Assembly (NCBI RefSeq): GCF_902167145.1
Contig: NC_050098.1
Span: 133,312,207 to 133,376,206 of the forward strand
Source: Zea mays
Taxonomy: Eukaryota; Streptophyta; Magnoliopsida; Poales; Poaceae
DNA: 64,000 nucleotides
Direction of reading: 5' to 3'
In this document: one piece after another, positions 11,584 to 23,611 of the stretch
How the letters are laid out: each line of letters begins with the position of its first letter
Position numbering within the stretch: the stretch's first letter is position 1
Notes under the pieces: model-generated
The model's database searches: none
The model's input: only the letters and a program-made list of their open reading frames with translations
Told to the model about the DNA's origin: nothing
Made by a program: the position numbers and the translations under genes

Positions 11584-11999
11584 ATGGGCAAGAGCAAAAA
11601 AGGCGGAAGTTCATCGCACCACTCCGGCGACAAGCGGAAGCGCGAGCCAAGTCCCCCTCCGAGGACTTCGGTGACTCCGAGTACTCGGAGGAGGAGTTCT
11701 CCTCCGAGTCCGAGGGGTCGACAGCCTACACCTCTCCCCCGGTGTCGTCCGATGACTCGGACGATTCCTAGGGGATCGCCGCTGAGGTGTGGACGTACAT
11801 CAGGGCCGTCGAGCGCTCCGGGCTCGAGGGCTCGGATGAGTCCGAGATCTCCTCGGACGAGGACTCCTCCAACTCGTCCGAGGAGGGGAGTGGTGGTGAT
11901 GACGATGACGAGGGCGACGGCGGCGATAAGGGCGACGGCGGCAGCGGCAAGGACGACGGCGGCAGCGGCAGGGCCAGCGGCAAAGCGTCGTTGGCTTAA
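11584..11999 (+). pseudogene. Element B antisense gene 1: short basic/acidic Ser-rich protein, frameshifted
   Basis: An ATG in good context (ACCATGGGC) starts a basic, Ser- and Lys-rich N-terminus (MGKSKKGGSSSHHSGDKRKR). Around 11650 the coding character moves to another frame that is very acidic (EYSEEEFSSESE). After a TAG near 11769 the acidic frame resumes with WTYIRAVERSGLEGSDESE and a long Asp/Gly/Glu tail, stopping at 11997-11999. I read this as one gene broken by a frameshift and a stop. It is comparable in place to the antisense gene23 reported for Grande, but I cannot confirm homology. Function is unknown; an acidic C-terminus after a basic head could mean a nucleic-acid or chromatin partner. 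Confidence 0.55.
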
Positions 12000-12130
12000 A
12001 TATTAGTGTAGATAAGTAGTAGTAGAAGTAGTATCAGTAATAGTGAAATAATGTAGTAGTAGTTAGTAGTATAGAGTAGTGTAAGTAGTGTGGTAGTGTA
12101 GTAATGTAATGTAGCGAAAAAGGGAAGAAA
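12000..12130 (+). repeat. GTA-rich imperfect trinucleotide tract
   Basis: Directly after antisense gene 1, GTA/GTG triplets recur irregularly (GTAGTAGTAGAAGTAGTATC and similar). It probably forms the 3' untranslated region of that gene. Confidence 0.75.
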
Positions 12131-12399
12131 GGCCAACTCATAATGAGTTGGTCTTTGAGTTTGTGGAAGAACTTCCCTTATCAATATATTGAAGAAAATT
12201 TCGACTTGTTCTGAGTATCTCCTCTTTGTTTTTCCATCGCTCTTTTATAGTCAATCTATAGCTTGTATTCATTCCTAGTTGTCGTTGTTCTTAGAGGTAA
12301 CACCCGAGTAATGACTGGTAATTGCTGAGTCGCATTTGGTTCTGATGGCGTTTACATGGAGAAAACGGCTGAGTTATGCATTGCCGACATTTTATAGAG

Positions 12400-12513
12400 A
12401 TAACTGCCGAGCTGCTCTGGACCATGTGGGCGTTTTAGAAGTAACGGCCGAGTTATATTGGGCCACGTTGGCGCTTTAGAGGTAACGACTGAGTTATGCT
12501 GGGCCACGTCGGC
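12400..12513. repeat. 41-bp tandem repeat of element B, left part
   Basis: Units containing GCGCTTTAGAGGTAAC, GAGTTATGCT and GGGCCACGTCGG recur with a 41-bp step (GAGTTAT at 12450 and 12491). More diverged units extend back to about 12340. Element C inserted within a unit after TCGGC at 12509-12513, and the array continues at 24088. Confidence 0.8.
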
Positions 12514-12989
12514 TGTTGGAACTTGTTACCAGTCGCAAGAAAGCCAACAGGGGTGAACAGTGTGGACAGTAGGGTTACGCGTGAGATGGTAAATAGCTCT
12601 ATTCACCAGGCCTCTCACGGGCACTGTGCGGGGGTATTTATAGGTACCTGAACGCCCAGCGCCTTGTGTTAAGGACGCATGTGCCCTCAGCTACCTAGGT
12701 TATCCCCAGAATATTCCCATAAAGCAGGGTTACGGACTGTAATTACAGGGATGCCTTTACAAATTAGGCCCGTAAGACGTGGCGGCCACGCAGGGCTCGT
12801 TACAATGGGCCGGATCGCACGTGAGCCTCTGAGCTGGACGAGGCCGCACTATGGGATGCCTTCGTCGCCGGTCTTCGTCTGGTGCCGAGCGAAGCGAAGG
12901 GTGTCCTTGCCTGCTTTGTCTCTGTCAGAGCAGCGGCTAAGCAGTGGAGACTTCTAGCGAAGGGTGGCGTTTCTGCCTTCGCTCCAACA
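12514..12989 (-). repeat. Element C 3' LTR
   Basis: TGTTGGAAC...CCAACA on the plus strand, 476 bp, is matched by 23612-24087. A minus-strand CCTATAAATA TATA box lies near 12638-12648, pointing in the element's transcription direction. Confidence 0.95.
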
Positions 12990-13005
12990 TCTGCCCTCCG
13001 AGGGA
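12990..13005 (-). other. Element C polypurine tract
   Basis: On the minus strand, purine-rich CTCGGAGGGCAGA abuts the 3' LTR, as expected for plus-strand priming. Confidence 0.55.
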
Positions 13006-13190
13006 CCAGTTCGACAAAGTCACCTGGTGCCGAAGACGTCGCTAGATGGCGGAGAAGCTGCCCTCGCTCGAAGTGGTTCCGCGGGGGTTTTTGATGTGAC
13101 CGTTGATTGACCGCGTACTGTTGGATTGCGGGTTTTCCGAAGCGCCGCGCTCTGTTGGATTGCGGGTTTCCCGAAGAGCCACGCCCTGCC

Positions 13191-13200
13191 TATAAAAGGG
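13191..13200 (+). promoter_or_regulatory. TATA box for antisense gene of element C
   Basis: TATAAAAGGG on the plus strand lies 165 bp before the ATG at 13356, between the 3' LTR and the gene. It is opposite to element C's own transcription. Together with the TATA boxes of element B it suggests that these antisense genes have internal promoters. Confidence 0.7.
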
Positions 13201-13355
13201 GGCGGGGGCCGGCGCTTTTTGAACTTTACTTTCCGCGCTCCGCGAAAACCCTAGCCGCCCGCCGTCTTGCTGCTCGTCTGCCCGCCGTGCTCTTGTTCGC
13301 CGGAGATCTGGCGCGAGTGAAGCAGACTGCCCGCCGCTGCCGACGGTACGTAGCG

Positions 13356-16300
13356 ATGCCGTCTTCCTCTTCTTCCACTGCTGCTACGCCGCCGGCCGGT
13401 TCCTCGCCGCCGGCCGCCGCCTCGTCGGAGGAGACGCTGAGCAGTTTGATGCCGGAGGAGTTGCGCGCCGGCGATTCTGTTGATTTCGGCGTGTCGCGAA
13501 TGTCGTCGGCCCGCGTGGAGGATATGCAGCGGTTGGGCTACTTCGGCGGCGGAGTTGCCCATGCCCCGGGGACGGAGAAAGTCCCCGAGCCGGAGGGCGA
13601 GTTGGTTGTTTTCGATGCGTTTTTCGCCGCCGGCCTCCGCTTGCCTGCGCATCGGTTTGTTGGCGAAGTCCTGCGCAGGTTCAACGTGCAAATACATCAG
13701 CTGACGCCGAATGCCGTGGTGGCCCTGTCGAAGTATGTCTGGGCGACGACTTCGTACGGCGGACAGCCATCGGTCGAAGTTTTTGCGAAGCATTATTGTT
13801 TACACTGGCAGAAGAGGATGATCGGGGACGAAGTTGCTCAGTTTGGGTCCTGCACATTCACGCCGAAGACCGGCAAGACCACGATGCCAGTAGTCGAGTT
13901 GGTCCCTTGCGCCCGCAACAAGTGGGGCAACTGGAATGAATTTTGGTTTTATGTTGCTGAGGGTACCGTCGAAGGCCACGAGGGACTTCCCGTGTCTGAG
14001 ATGTGCTCTTATTTTTACTCGGCGTACCCGCCCTTTGAGGTGGCGGAGGATGATGCGGACGAAGGGGCCCTTCGGTGTGCCGCCGGCCAGAGCAGTGGGC
14101 GTGACTTGGTTGAAGAGTTTGTGGCGTACGGGGTATGGCCCTTGGCGCATGGTTGGGCGTTGGGCGAAGTGTGCCCTCGCCAGATGCCTTTCCGTGGTGG
14201 AGAGATGGTGCGGAGTCCCGCCTTCGCGCTAAATCTGCGAAACCGTGATCCGGCCTCCTTTGTGCGTGAAGCTGAGGATGAGGCGGTGCGGCTTGTTGGG
14301 CGTTATGTGCCGAGGACCGAGGGCCAGCGCAGCTGGGAGATCCGCGGGTCGAATGACCGTTTGAATAGGGTCTTCGAATTGAACCAACTGCCATATGACG
14401 GCTATCCTGGTCAAGACGACGCGGACCGCCGGGGGAAGAAACCGGTGGTGGAGACTAAAGACGACCCTGCGCCGGCGGCCGCCCCGTCCTCTAAGAAGAG
14501 GAAACTAGGTACTGCCATGGGAGGACTTGGGGTTTCCGATGGGTTTGCTAGAGAGTTGATGAGGACATGCGCGGCCCCGGGGGAAAGGATGTCTTCGCCC
14601 GAGCTCCGGGAGTCTTTGGCTCGGATGCTGAAGGTTACCGGGGGTTGCTGGCCTAGGAATGTTCCTATCCCCCGCGCGGCCAGCGGGGACGTTTTTACAT
14701 CTCGCATGGTTCGCAAATGGAGAGTTTTTCCTTACGGGCGGAATATTGCTGCTGTTGTGTCGGCAGTGATGGACAAGGATCGCCAGGGGGCTGCACAAAA
14801 GCGGCAGGCGGCTATCAGGATTGTTGAAGCCAGGCCAAAGAGGCAAAAGCGGGGGTCGGCTGCGGCCCCCGACGGAGGCAAGCCACCGCTGGTAGCGAAG
14901 TCAGGCGTCCCTGCATCTAGCAAGGCGCCAGAGGCAGCGGCGGGCGCCGGAGGCTCCAAACCGGCGAAGGCTGTGCCACCGCTCAGCAGGGTGGCAGAGG
15001 CAGCGAAGGCGGCCCGAGCGTTGCCGTCGGCAGGCAAGCGTGTCGCCGACTTCGCCACCGACATTTGTGTGGAGGACTATCTTGGTGGTAAGTCGTTAGC
15101 TTCCTTTTTTTTTAATTTCGTTGGTGCATTGCAGGGTCGGACGAGGGCCAGCTTGCTACAGTTGCGCCTGCCGCGGCGATCGCGACGGCTGCCATAGTGC
15201 CGAAGGCAAGGGGCGAGGTTCTTGGCTCCGGAGGCGAGGTGTCGGCCCTCGCGGTTGTCAGGGACGAGGCGGACACAGCGACCCGCCGGCTGAAGGAGGT
15301 GACGGAGGCGCTGAGTCAGGTCCGCTGAGCTATGCTCTCTCCCCCCCCTTTCTTTTGGGGCAACGGCCTTACGCGTGCTCTGCTGGTGGCTGACTTCGCC
15401 AGCCGTACTGCGTCGGGGGCCCTCACGGCGGCTGTGTCTGCCGAAGTCGAGAGACTTCAGACGCAACATGCTGACGCTGTCCGTGAGAAATCAGCCTCCG
15501 ACAGCAAGTGCCGTAAACTGACGGACAAGGTGGCTGCATTGGAGAGGGAGAAGGCTGACCTCTGGCGCCAACTGGCGGCGGAGAGGAGGGAGGCCAACGA
15601 GGCCGCCGCCAAGGAGTAGGCTGCGCAGGCGGAGGCCAAGCTGGCGCGGGCGGAGGGCAATCTTGCCAAGGAGCTCGCCGAACATTTGCAAGAGCGGCTC
15701 GCCGCCCTGGAGAGCCGCGCGAAGGGGGCCGAGGCCGCGATGCGTGCGGAGGCCGAACGGACGCGCACGCAGCTTATGGATACATATCATGAGCTGGGTG
15801 CGCGGACCGGTGACTTCGAGGTGCCGGACCGAGAGCCCGGGCTTCGTTGTCTGCAATGGGTGCAGGAGGAGCTGCTGGAGCTCCCCGCCGTCGCGGGGGG
15901 GTTGATGTCGTACGCCTCCCTGGTCACCTGCGAGGGGGCGATGAACGCGCTCTCCCGCGAAGGGTGCCGGCACTTCGAGGTCTTCGACCAGGCGGATGAA
16001 GATTTTGAGCGAGATATCTATAAGGTCGAAGACCCCGTAGTGAAGGAATCCACCGGGGCCCTCTATGACCGGATGTGGGGTCTGTACGGACGTGAGGTGG
16101 TCAGGGAGCGGGCGGAGGCGGCGATCGCTCAGGTAACATTTTCGTTTGCTTGGCGTTTGTTGGATGTGGGGCGCGCTTGTGTTTGCTGAATTTTGCGTGT
16201 TTTGGCTTAGGCGTTGCGTGGCGAGCGGGTGGATGACCTCGGGGCGCTGAACAGCGCGCTGCCTGACCCGGAGCCGACCCCTGCGGAGGCCGTGTCCGGG

Positions 16301-17072
16301 GTCGCCCTGGAGCCAACCCCGGAAACCGCGGAAGACGCGCCGGATGCCCCCACATCCGCAGCGGCCGGCGAAGACCTGCCCCCGAAGGTGACCGAAGGCG
16401 CACCTGATGCCCCCGCGGCGGCTGCGCCGAGTACTGAAGATCCCGCGGCGGTGGCGGCGGAAACGACAGCGGAAGCAGCGGCGGAGCCAAAGGCGGAGGC
16501 TTCCGCAACGCCAGGGCCTTCGCAGGTGGCGTAGTGGGTGTAATAGGGTTGGGGAATTTTGGATATGTTACTGAATTTTGGTTGCTGCGCAGGTTCAAGA
16601 TTTTGGGCCTGCGCACGCAACTGCTAGTGCTAAATTTTTGGCGGCTTCGACCGCGGAAGGTGGTAACGAATGTGGTGGATCTGGGTCCGAATTTTCTGAG
16701 TTTTTTGATGTTGCTGATTCTGGGAGCTCGGTTGAGTGGACTGAGGAGTCGTCGGAGGAGGATTTGGACTATTTCGCGGCTTTGGATGTGGCTGCGGCGG
16801 AGACCTCGCCGCACGCTGCGGACGCGCAAGATGTGCCAGGTCCTTGCACCGGGCGCCGACGGCGAAGGGCGGTTGCAAAGCGTAGAGTTAGCACGGAGGA
16901 AAGGTCTCGGCTTCGTGTGAGTAGGGCTGGTCGGCAGGAACTGTTGTCTTTGCCGGCCGCCGCGAGTAAAGGGGAAGGGGAGCTGCGAAGTCTTTTTGCG
17001 GGTGAGGAGCTTAGGATAATGTTATTTAATTATAGGGAGATGGGAATTATTCCTAAGGTTGAGCCGATGTAG
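13356..17072 (+). pseudogene. Element C antisense multi-exon gene, 'putative gypsy type transposon' protein
   Basis: Exon 1 starts at ATG 13356 (MPSSSSSTAATPPAG). Its core has the pattern of the plant 'putative gypsy type transposon' family (Pfam Transposase_28, as I recall): VFDAFFAAGLRLPAHRF, then QIHQLTPNAVVALSKYV and WNEFWFYV. The frame continues across a 47-bp GT...AG gap (15088-15134). A long Ala/Glu coiled coil follows (about 15404-15780), with a TAG at 15617-15619, then a conserved-looking EELLELPAVAGG...YASL part. Further GT...AG gaps separate an acidic Pro/Ala-rich exon (about 16211-16534) and a last exon (about 16590-17072, ending IIPKVEPM). The gap at about 15320-15403 does not join cleanly in phase, so exon edges there are uncertain. 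Function is unknown. Confidence 0.7.
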
Positions 17073-17250
17073 AGTGTGGCGCCCTCGCGGGTATATGTGT
17101 AAAGGCTTGTACGATTTAGTTGTGTGCCCTCGCTCGCCTGTGCGTGCGGAGGCGTTGTGTACTTTGTCTGTTTTGTTATGCTGTGCTGGTGTGATTATAG
17201 TCGGTCTTAGCGCGGAAGGTTTGATGCTGTCGTTTCTGGTTTTGTTGTAC

Positions 17251-17685
17251 TAGTCCGGCTGCACCCTTAGGCGACTTCTGCGCGGATAGTCTTCGCGATA
17301 GACTTCGTGTTTTTTCGCACCTGTTGTGCTAGTCCGGCTGCACCCTTAGGCGACTTCTGCGCGGATAGTCTTCACGATAGACTTCATGTTTTTGCGCACT
17401 TGTTGTGCTAGTCCGGCTGCACCCTTAGGCGACTTCTGCGCGGATAGTCTTCGCGATAGACTTCGTGTTTTTCGCACTTGTTGTGCTAGTACGGCTGCAC
17501 CCTTAGGCGACTTCTGCGCGGATAGTCTTCGCGATAGACTTCGTGTTTTTCGCAATTGTTGTGCTAGTCCGGCTGCACCCTTAGGCGACTTCTGCGCGGA
17601 TAGTCTTCGCGATAGACTTCGTGTTTTTTCGCACTTGTTGTGCTAGTCCGGCTGCACCCTTAGGCGACTTCTGCGCGGATTTGTC
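17251..17685. repeat. 78/79-bp tandem array between convergent genes of element C
   Basis: TAGTCCGGCTGCACCC starts units at 17251, 17330, 17409, 17487, 17565 and 17644. Each unit contains the inverted phrase TCTTCGCGATAGACTTCG and GGCGACTTCTGCGCGG. The array lies between the end of the antisense gene (17072) and the end of integrase (17912). Confidence 0.92.
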
Positions 17686-17911
17686 GCACGCGAGGGTGGC
17701 TAGCGCTTAGCCTCGCGGTGACCTCGAATTGGTCGAATGTCGAAGACCGTCGTCGCGGTCTTTTTTCGACGCATGTTTTTGCGGGGGATTTTTCACACAT
17801 ATATTACATGGCTCCGCCTCGTTAAAAACCTCACCCCCCGGGAGGAAAAGAGTGCGGGCCGGTACAAGATTATTTTTGGCGAATTACAAGGGCAGAATCA
17901 GCCCCGATGAG

Positions 17912-20822
17912 TCAAACAAAAAATTTGCGAAGGTTGTCGATGTTCAAGGAGTGCTCCAGGTCCTCGCCGTTCGGCGTTGTGAGCCTGTAGGCGCTGGGGG
18001 AAGCTTTTGTCTTGACTATAAAGGGGCCCTCCCACTTGGGCTCCAGCTTGCCCCTGGACTCCGTCCGAGCTGTTCGGACGAGTATGAGGTCCCCTTCGCT
18101 GAACTCCCTCGGGATGACTGCGTGGTCGCGCCATGCTTTGGTCTGGGCTTGGTATTTGTTTAGGGCCTGTAGGGCGAAGACCCGGTCTCCGTCAATGAGA
18201 TCTTTTGAAGTTGGTTCGTCCACGTCGGGGATGGCTGACGGAACTGTACGCGGGGACCCATGCTTTATTTCTTGCGGAGTCATGGCCTCCGATCCGTATA
18301 GAAGGCGGAAAGGAGTGAACCCAGTCGCCCTGCACTCGGTTGTGTTTAGCGCCCAGACTGCCTCCGGTAACAGATCGGTCCATCTGCCTTTTTTTCATCG
18401 AGGAGCATTTTCTTGACAGCTATGAAGATTTTCCCATTGGCGCGCTCCACGACCCCGTTGGACTGCGGGTGATAGACTGAAGCGAAGGCAAGCTTGGTGC
18501 CGATGGAAAAACAAAAATTCTTGAAATCTTGGCTGTCAAACTGCTTGCCGTTGTCAACTGTTAGCTCGGACGGTACTCCGAAGCGGCAAACGATGTTTTG
18601 CCAGAAGAATTTTTGGGCAGTCTTTGATGTTATTGTAGAAACAGCCCTCGCTTCGATCCATTTGGTGAAGTATTCGACGGCTACGAAGGCGAACTTGAGG
18701 TTCCCCTGAGCGGTGGGCAGGGGCCCGACAATGTCCAGGCCCCAGCGCTGGAGAGGCCATGTATGGGCAATTAGCTTTGTATACTGCGAGGGGCTGCCTG
18801 ACCGAGGAGAAAACTTCTGGCAGGCTTCGCAGGACCTTGCGACCCGATTTGCGGCGCAGATCATTGCGGGCCAGTAAAACCCTTGGCGGATCACCTTGGC
18901 AGCTAGGGCCCTTGGCCCTGCGTGCGAGCCGCACGTGCCACTGTGGACTTCACGTAGGATCTGCATGCCTTCGGTTTCGGTGACGCACTTAAGCATTGGC
19001 TGACTGACCCCTTTCTTGTAGAGTTGGCCCTCAATCAGTGCGAAGTCCCGGCTTCGATGTCTGAGGCGCTTGGCCTCACTGACGTCGGTTGGATGATAGT
19101 ACCCCTGTAGGAACAGGGTTATTGGTGCCCGCCAGTCTTCGGTCATAATTAGGTTGACTATGCGGTGGCCCTCGCTATCATTAGTGATTTGGAGCCCTTC
19201 GGGGCTCCGGACGGCTGGCGTGCCGATGGTGTGAAAGAACACGTCGGAGGGCAAGGGCTCGCCCCTGGCGGCAGCCTTAGCCAATGCATCGGCCTCCTCG
19301 TTCTTGGCCCTATCCACATGCTGCAAGGTGAATCCCTTGAACTGTCTCTCGAGACTTCGGATGGCCGCGAGGTATTGCATGAGCGCGGGGTCTTTTGCTG
19401 CATAGTCTTTCTCGACCTGGCCGGCAACTATCTTGGAGTCTGTTTTGATGATACATGTGGTGACTCCGAGGGCCCTTAGCTTGCGGAGGCCGAGGATAAC
19501 CGCTTCATACTCTGCTATATTGTTTGTGCATCTGTCGGATTCCAGAGCGAAGCTGAGGCGTGCTGCATATCTGTGTTTGACTCCGGCTGGTGAGGTGACG
19601 ACTGCGGCGACGCCTGCCCCCGCATGGCACCATGCGCCGTCGCAATGAATGGTCCAAACCTTCTCTGTGGACGGGTCCGGCTGTGTTATTGGCCCAGTCC
19701 AGTCGACGACGAAGTCTGCCAATACTTGTGACTTGATGGCTGTCCTGGGCTCGAAGCTGATGTGGTAGCCGGAGAGTTCGGCTGCCCACTTGGCAATCCT
19801 CACCGATGCCTCTGGGTTTCTAAATAGTTCGCCGAGCCCCCTGTCTGAGGTGACTCGGACCTTGAATGCTTCAAAGTAATGGCGCAGCTTGCGCGAAGAC
19901 ATAACAACTGCGTAGGCGATCTTCTCCAGCTCTGTCATGTTGCATTTGGACGGTGTAAGGACCTCGGAGACATAGTAAACAGGGCATTGTCTGACCGCGC
20001 CCTCAACTGTCTGCTCCTGCACTAGTGCCGCGCTGACCGCGTGCGGCGAAGCCGCGACATAGAGCAATAGGGGTAGCGAGGAGTCGGGGCTCGTGAGGAT
20101 GGCCAGCTCCGACAGGTACTGTTTTAGTGAGGCGAAGGCCGCTGCTTGCTCCGGTCCCCAGGCGAAGTCTTTTGCACCGCGGAGTGTTTTGAGGAAGGGG
20201 AGACTTCGCTCGGCGGACCTGGAGATGAATCTGTTGAGAGCGGCCAATCTGCCTGTCAGACGCTGGACGTCTCTAGCGGACTGTGGAGGCGACATGTCGA
20301 CGATGGCCTGGATCTTGGTTGGGTTGGCCTCGATGCCACGGTGTGACACCTGGTAGCCCAATATCTTGCCCTGGCGAACACCGAAGACGCACTTTTCCGG
20401 GTTTAGGCGGAGTCGTGCATCTCGCATGTTCGCGAATGTCTCGGCGAGGTCAGCGAGATGGTCCTCCTTATTCTTGCTGGCGACGACGATGTCGTCCACA
20501 TATGTAAATATATTTTTGCCGACCTGCCCTTCAAGTACTGTTTTGGTGAGTCTGGAGAAGGTGGACCCGGCATTCTTGAGTCCCTCCGGCATTCTGATGA
20601 AGCAATAAGTGCCGAAGGGTGTTATAAAGCTGGTGCTAGCCTTGTCTTCCTCCTTCATGTATATCTGGTGATAGCCGGAGAAGCAGTCGAGGAGTGACAT
20701 GACCTCGCATCCGGCCGCGCTATCGACTATTTTGTCGATCCGCGGCAATGGGAAATTGTCCTTTGGGCAGGCAATATTGAGACTGGTGAAGTCTATGCAC
20801 ATTCGCCATTTCCCGCTTTTTT
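17912..20822 (-). pseudogene. Element C reverse transcriptase, RNase H, second RNase H and integrase
   Basis: RT shows CIDFTSLN, FSGYHQI and the catalytic YVDD (about 20480-20500). The Ty3-type RNase H has a degenerate LLLYVAASPHAVSAAL, and the second, archaeal-type RNase H has IHCDGAWCHAGAGVAAVV; a double RNase H is a Tat-clade hallmark. Integrase shows the HHCC zinc region (EVHSG...CGSHAG...CEACQ) and the catalytic D, D, E in WGLDIVGPL, TVDNGKQF and NGVVERAN. Its C-terminus (17912-18283) includes WEGPFIVK. A T-run length change at 20817-20822 shifts the frame at the RT start, and one at 18389-18395 shifts it inside integrase. Confidence 0.93.
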
Positions 20823-21900
20823 CTGCACCATTACGACATTGGAGAGCCACGTGGGGTAAGCCACTGGCTCGATGAATTTAGCTTCTAGGAGGCGGTGCAC
20901 CTCCGCCTTGGCGGCCTCTGTCTTTTCGTCGGACATTTTGCGAAGCCTTTGCTTTTTTGGTCGCACCGAAGGGTCAATTCCCAAGCTGTGCTCAATTATG
21001 GATCGGCTGACTCCGACCAGGTCGAGGGCGGACCAGGCGAAGACATCTTTATTCTTGGCCAGGCAGCAGAGAAGCTTCTCTTCTTCATGTGAGGTAAGGT
21101 CTTCGCTGAGAGTGACTGTCTGCTTGGGCATGGCCTGATCGAGGGGGACAGTCTTTGTCCCGTCTTGGCTCTGCAACTGTGCCTTGTCATGCTGCTTATC
21201 GGTTGGGCTGGCGGGCGCAGGGACCTCGCGCTGGGTCGTGAGACAGTGCACGTTCCTCTGACCAGGCATGAAGTCCCGCTCTATGTTGCGCGCCGTCTGC
21301 TGGTTGCCGTAGATTGTAATAGCGCCTAGCGGACCTGGTATCTTCATACATAGGTACAGTCCGTGGATGGCAGCTTCGAACTTATTGATGGAGCCCCGGC
21401 CCATGATGGCGTTGTATGGATATACCATGTCGACAATGTCGAAGGTTACTTGCTCACTTCGGGCATTGGGTGCTACACCGAAGGAGAGAGGCAACTCTAT
21501 TTTGCCAACGGGAAAGGTGCCCTTGCCGCCGAAGCCATACAACGGGTTGTCCGAGGGCTTGAGCAGGCTGTGGCTTATACCCATGCGGTCGAAGGCGTGG
21601 AGGAAGATGATGTCCGCCTGACTGCCGTTGTCGACTAGGACTTTGTGTAAGTCCCAGCCTGCCACGCTGCAATTGATGACCATGGCGTCGATGTGGGGGG
21701 CGCTGCGCAGGTCGACGTCTCGTGCGTCGAAGGTTAGCGGTATGTGGGACCACTTTGTCTGCACGACTGGGCCAGTGACGGCGACATGATTGATGCTGCG
21801 GTAGTGGTCCCGCTTCTGCCGCTTGGTGTCGAAGTCGGTGCTTGACCCCCGTGTTATCATGTGAATGACTCCGCGATATGGTTGATCGGCGAAGTCTTCC
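20823..21900 (-). pseudogene. Element C protease and RT N-terminus
   Basis: The retropepsin motif LVDNGSQADIIF (about 21610-21650) and the core NAIMGRGSINKFEA (about 21370-21420) are clear. The linker then runs into DVFAWSALDLVGV and the RT start before the frame breaks in a homopolymer at 20817-20822. The protease would cut the gag-pol precursor inside the particle. Upstream, coding frames switch twice between here and gag, so this copy cannot make an intact precursor. Confidence 0.88.
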
Positions 21901-23571
21901 TGCTTTGGGGCGTGGGGGATGTTTTGATGTTGCTGGTGTGGAGGTGGGGGTGGAGGAGGTACGATTTGTACTTCCTGATGGTGTTGGTAAGCGTGGTGCG
22001 GTGGATGCGGAGCGGGGGCGTGGATATATGGTGGAGGGGGTTGCTGGTAGTTGTGCGCGACAATTCTGGGTTGTCGGCTGGCTGCGCCCGTGCCATTCTG
22101 TCTCTGGTGGCCTTCGTTTCGGGGCAGTCTTTGGTTTGGTGGGCGCAGTCTTCGCCGTGAAAAAGGCAGTAGAATCGGCGCGGCGGCTGTGTGCGCCCTC
22201 GGCCCCTGCCACGAGTTCCGTTTCCGCGGCCTTGGGGGGATATTCCTGACGGCGAGGGGGGTCAACAGCGGGATGCTGGTTGGCGATGTTGTGCACTTGC
22301 TGCTGACTGCGGCCGTCTCGACCGGAGTCTGGCTGCAGAGTCCTCGTCCATGTGCGGCTGGACTGCGGGGCATCTTTGGGCTTCCGCTGTGACTCAACCT
22401 TGCGCTGGTGGAGCTCTTCGGATTTGGCATATTTTTCAAAGAGCTGATATAGCTCCTGGAGGTTTTTGGGTGGATCTCTGATACAATGACTGTAGAGGAC
22501 GCCGGCACGAAGGCCACTGATGGCGTAGTGGATAGCGATCTGATCATCGACGGAGGGCAGCTGTGACTTGAGTGTTAAGAATTTGCGGTAATACTCCCGC
22601 AGAGTCTCCTTTTCCAGCTGCTTGCAAAGCGAGAGCTCGGCCAAGGCGTCGGTGTCTGGGCGGTACCCTTGGAAGTTGAGCAGGAACTTGTCCCTGAGAC
22701 TTCTCCATGAATCAATGGACAGCGGAGGCAATCTGGTGAACCAGGTGAGTGCTGGGCCCTCTAGGGCGATGATGAAAGACTTCGCCATTGTGGCGTCGTC
22801 CCCTCCGGCGGATGCAACGGCGACCTGATAACTCATTATGTATTGCGCCGGGTCGGTGCTGCCGTTGTACTTGGGATAGGTCCCTGCTCGGAAGTTAGCT
22901 GGCCAAGGCGTCACTTGCAGGTGTGGCGCCAGGGGACTTCGCTCGTCGAGGTAGTTGACCCCTTGGAATGGCGCGCCGTGCTAGAAGGTGTAGTCATGCT
23001 GGGGGAAACGCGGGTTCTCCAGCTGCGCCCGGTGTTGCAGGGGTGGGCCATGCTGCAGGCCAAGGTGGCCTTCGCGCGTGTCTTCCGGTTGTGCACGCTG
23101 CTGGAGGGGTGGCTCTTGCTGTAGACCGAGGTGGCCTTCGCTCTGCATCAGCGCGATCTCGCGCTCGAGGTCTTGGGCCTTCTGTTCCTCGTCGCGTATC
23201 ATTTGCCGCACCTTGGCTAGTGCGGACACACGCTGGCGCTTGGCCTCCAGTATCTCTTTCTGCCTCTGGAGATTGCGGTTCTTGAGGCGCAGGGCGCGCA
23301 GCTGGAGCTGTTCTTCTGTTGAGACGCCGAGGACCTCGCCGTCCTCGGTGAGATCCGCGCCTTCCGGTGGGGCGAAGCCTGGGGGTGGCTGCGATTGTCC
23401 TTCGGGCCCGCAGGTGCGGAAGGTGTCGTCTTCGCAGGTGCGGGGAACATTGTCTTCAGTGGGCTCTTGGTGGGTGGATTGGGTGAGGACGAGGGCCTTG
23501 CCCTTTCTTGCGGCAAGCAGTGCTGCCTTCGCAGCCTCGTCAGCCTTCGGGTTAGCTCTCTTGGGTGCCAT
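21901..23571 (-). pseudogene. Element C gag
   Basis: The start is set at ATG 23571 (MAPKRANPKADEAAKAALL), shortly after the primer site. The capsid domain is visible at 22200-22914 (FIIALEGPALTWFTRL, SIDSWRSLRDKFLLNF), typical of Retrotrans_gag. A zinc-knuckle-like motif (CLFHGEDCAHQTKDC) lies in a different frame near 22110-22180. TAG at 22981-22983 interrupts the frame between N-terminus and capsid and fits a change from CAG. Confidence 0.88.
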
Positions 23572-23592
23572 CGCGGGTGGTTTTGTCGTAGC

Positions 23593-23610
23593 ACGAACGG
23601 TGGGCGCCAA
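23593..23610 (-). other. Element C primer-binding site
   Basis: TTGGCGCCCACCGTTCGT follows one base after the 5' LTR on the minus strand. It differs from the GGCGCGCCAGG site shared by elements A and B. Confidence 0.7.
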
Positions 23611-23611
23611 A

